DNA of 64,000 nucleotides, from assembly GCA_965223825.1 (NCBI GenBank), contig OZ245018.1:558001-622000 (forward strand), in the 5' to 3' direction. The notes beneath the pieces are model-generated. The model was given only the letters and a program-made list of their open reading frames with translations. It did no database searches and was not told the DNA's origin. Shown piece by piece: positions 63,831 to 64,000 of the stretch. The translations under genes were made by a program, and so were the position numbers. Source of the DNA: CAJXQU01 sp965223825 (lineage in GTDB: Bacteria; Pseudomonadota; Gammaproteobacteria; CAJXQU01). Numbering within the stretch: position 1 is the stretch's first letter; every line of letters begins with the position of its first letter.

Positions 63831-63912
63831 GCTTACGATAATCTTTAAGATAAGGCATGGTATTTGTATCTCTGAAAGCACGAATAATTTTATCTAGGAA
63901 CTTTGATAGCCA

Positions 63913-64000
63913 ATGAAAACGACCGCCATAATATTAGCTGCAGGTAAAGGAACGAGAATGCGTTCTGCTTTACCTAAAGTACTCCACAAGTTAGCAGACC
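63913..64000 (+). CDS. glmU: Bifunctional GlcNAc-1-P uridyltransferase / GlcN-1-P acetyltransferase (start only)
   Basis: The first 29 codons of GlmU, cut by the window end. TTAIILAAGKGTRMRS followed by LPKVLHKLA is the uridyltransferase signature (GxGTRM and PKVLH). It makes UDP-GlcNAc for peptidoglycan and LPS. This gene follows the atp operon in many gammaproteobacteria. No strong ribosome site is seen before the ATG. Confidence 0.93.
   Translation, partial: MKTTAIILAAGKGTRMRSALPKVLHKLAD

Noticed and set aside
1..64000. CRISPR arrays, tRNA and rRNA genes, insertion sequences
   Set aside because: I scanned for regular direct repeats, T-loop patterns such as GTTCGAATC, rRNA-like blocks and transposase motifs and found none.

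Overview
The window looks like a stretch of a gammaproteobacterial chromosome with a by-eye GC content in the mid-40s. The main reason is the block mnmG-rsmG-parA-parB-atpIBEFHAGDC-glmU at the right end, a conserved gammaproteobacterial order. Supporting signs are split glyQ/glyS, gmhB and an LpxH-type phosphatase (LPS-making envelope), MlaC, DgkA and a rho gene with a typical leader. The genus cannot be fixed from the sequence. A single-chain ATP sulfurylase and a TauE/SafE permease hint at sulfur metabolism. There are no rRNA or tRNA genes, CRISPR arrays or insertion sequences that I can see.

Layout. 1-8150: the end of a DUF4340 gene, then a four-gene minus-strand signalling cluster: an unknown 189-aa protein, a membrane protein with degenerate receiver and Hpt domains, a membrane hybrid histidine kinase, and a response regulator with PAS-GGDEF-EAL. 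8339-14487: plus-strand housekeeping genes glyQ, glyS, gmhB, a PlsC-like acyltransferase, trxA and rho. 14615-16768: a minus-strand Nudix-sat-HIT operon. 16820-16895: a compact nested inverted-repeat element. 16907-23412: a czcCBA-type metal efflux operon headed by a small Cys/His-rich exported protein, divergent from a secreted GlcG/HbpS-like protein. 24515-28438: a MetF-like protein with a cysteine-rich C-terminal domain coupled to a cupin, then MlaC, YjbQ and TauE/SafE. 28540-31745: slt and cca. 31754-36967: an operon for a surface polysaccharide (deacetylase, two glycosyltransferases, an exported propeller-like protein) ending in a HEPN/AbiU2-type gene; uppP, a MidA-like methyltransferase, a lipoprotein, folK and folB follow. 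40987-48285: plsY, a 3-hydroxyisobutyrate-dehydrogenase-like enzyme, a DUF305 membrane protein, a decayed gene, an M20 peptidase, dgkA, an LpxH-like phosphatase, a GT4 glycosyltransferase and a gamma carbonic anhydrase. 48295-52271: a pseudopilin / ABC ATPase / ABC permease / membrane-anchored protein set and an alkaline phosphatase lipoprotein. 52316-64000: mnmG to glmU.

How the genes fit together. The atp genes encode a complete H+-type F1Fo ATP synthase with an identifiable sigma70-like promoter. The signalling cluster probably ends in c-di-GMP turnover, but two of its three proteins have lost phosphorelay residues while the kinase core is intact. In the Nudix-sat-HIT operon, HIT and Nudix enzymes could process adenylylsulfate or adenylyl by-products. 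The pseudopilin-ABC module and the 76-nt structured element at 16820-16895 are the least explained parts. No entirely new system can be proven from sequence alone; the strongest candidates are listed as findings.
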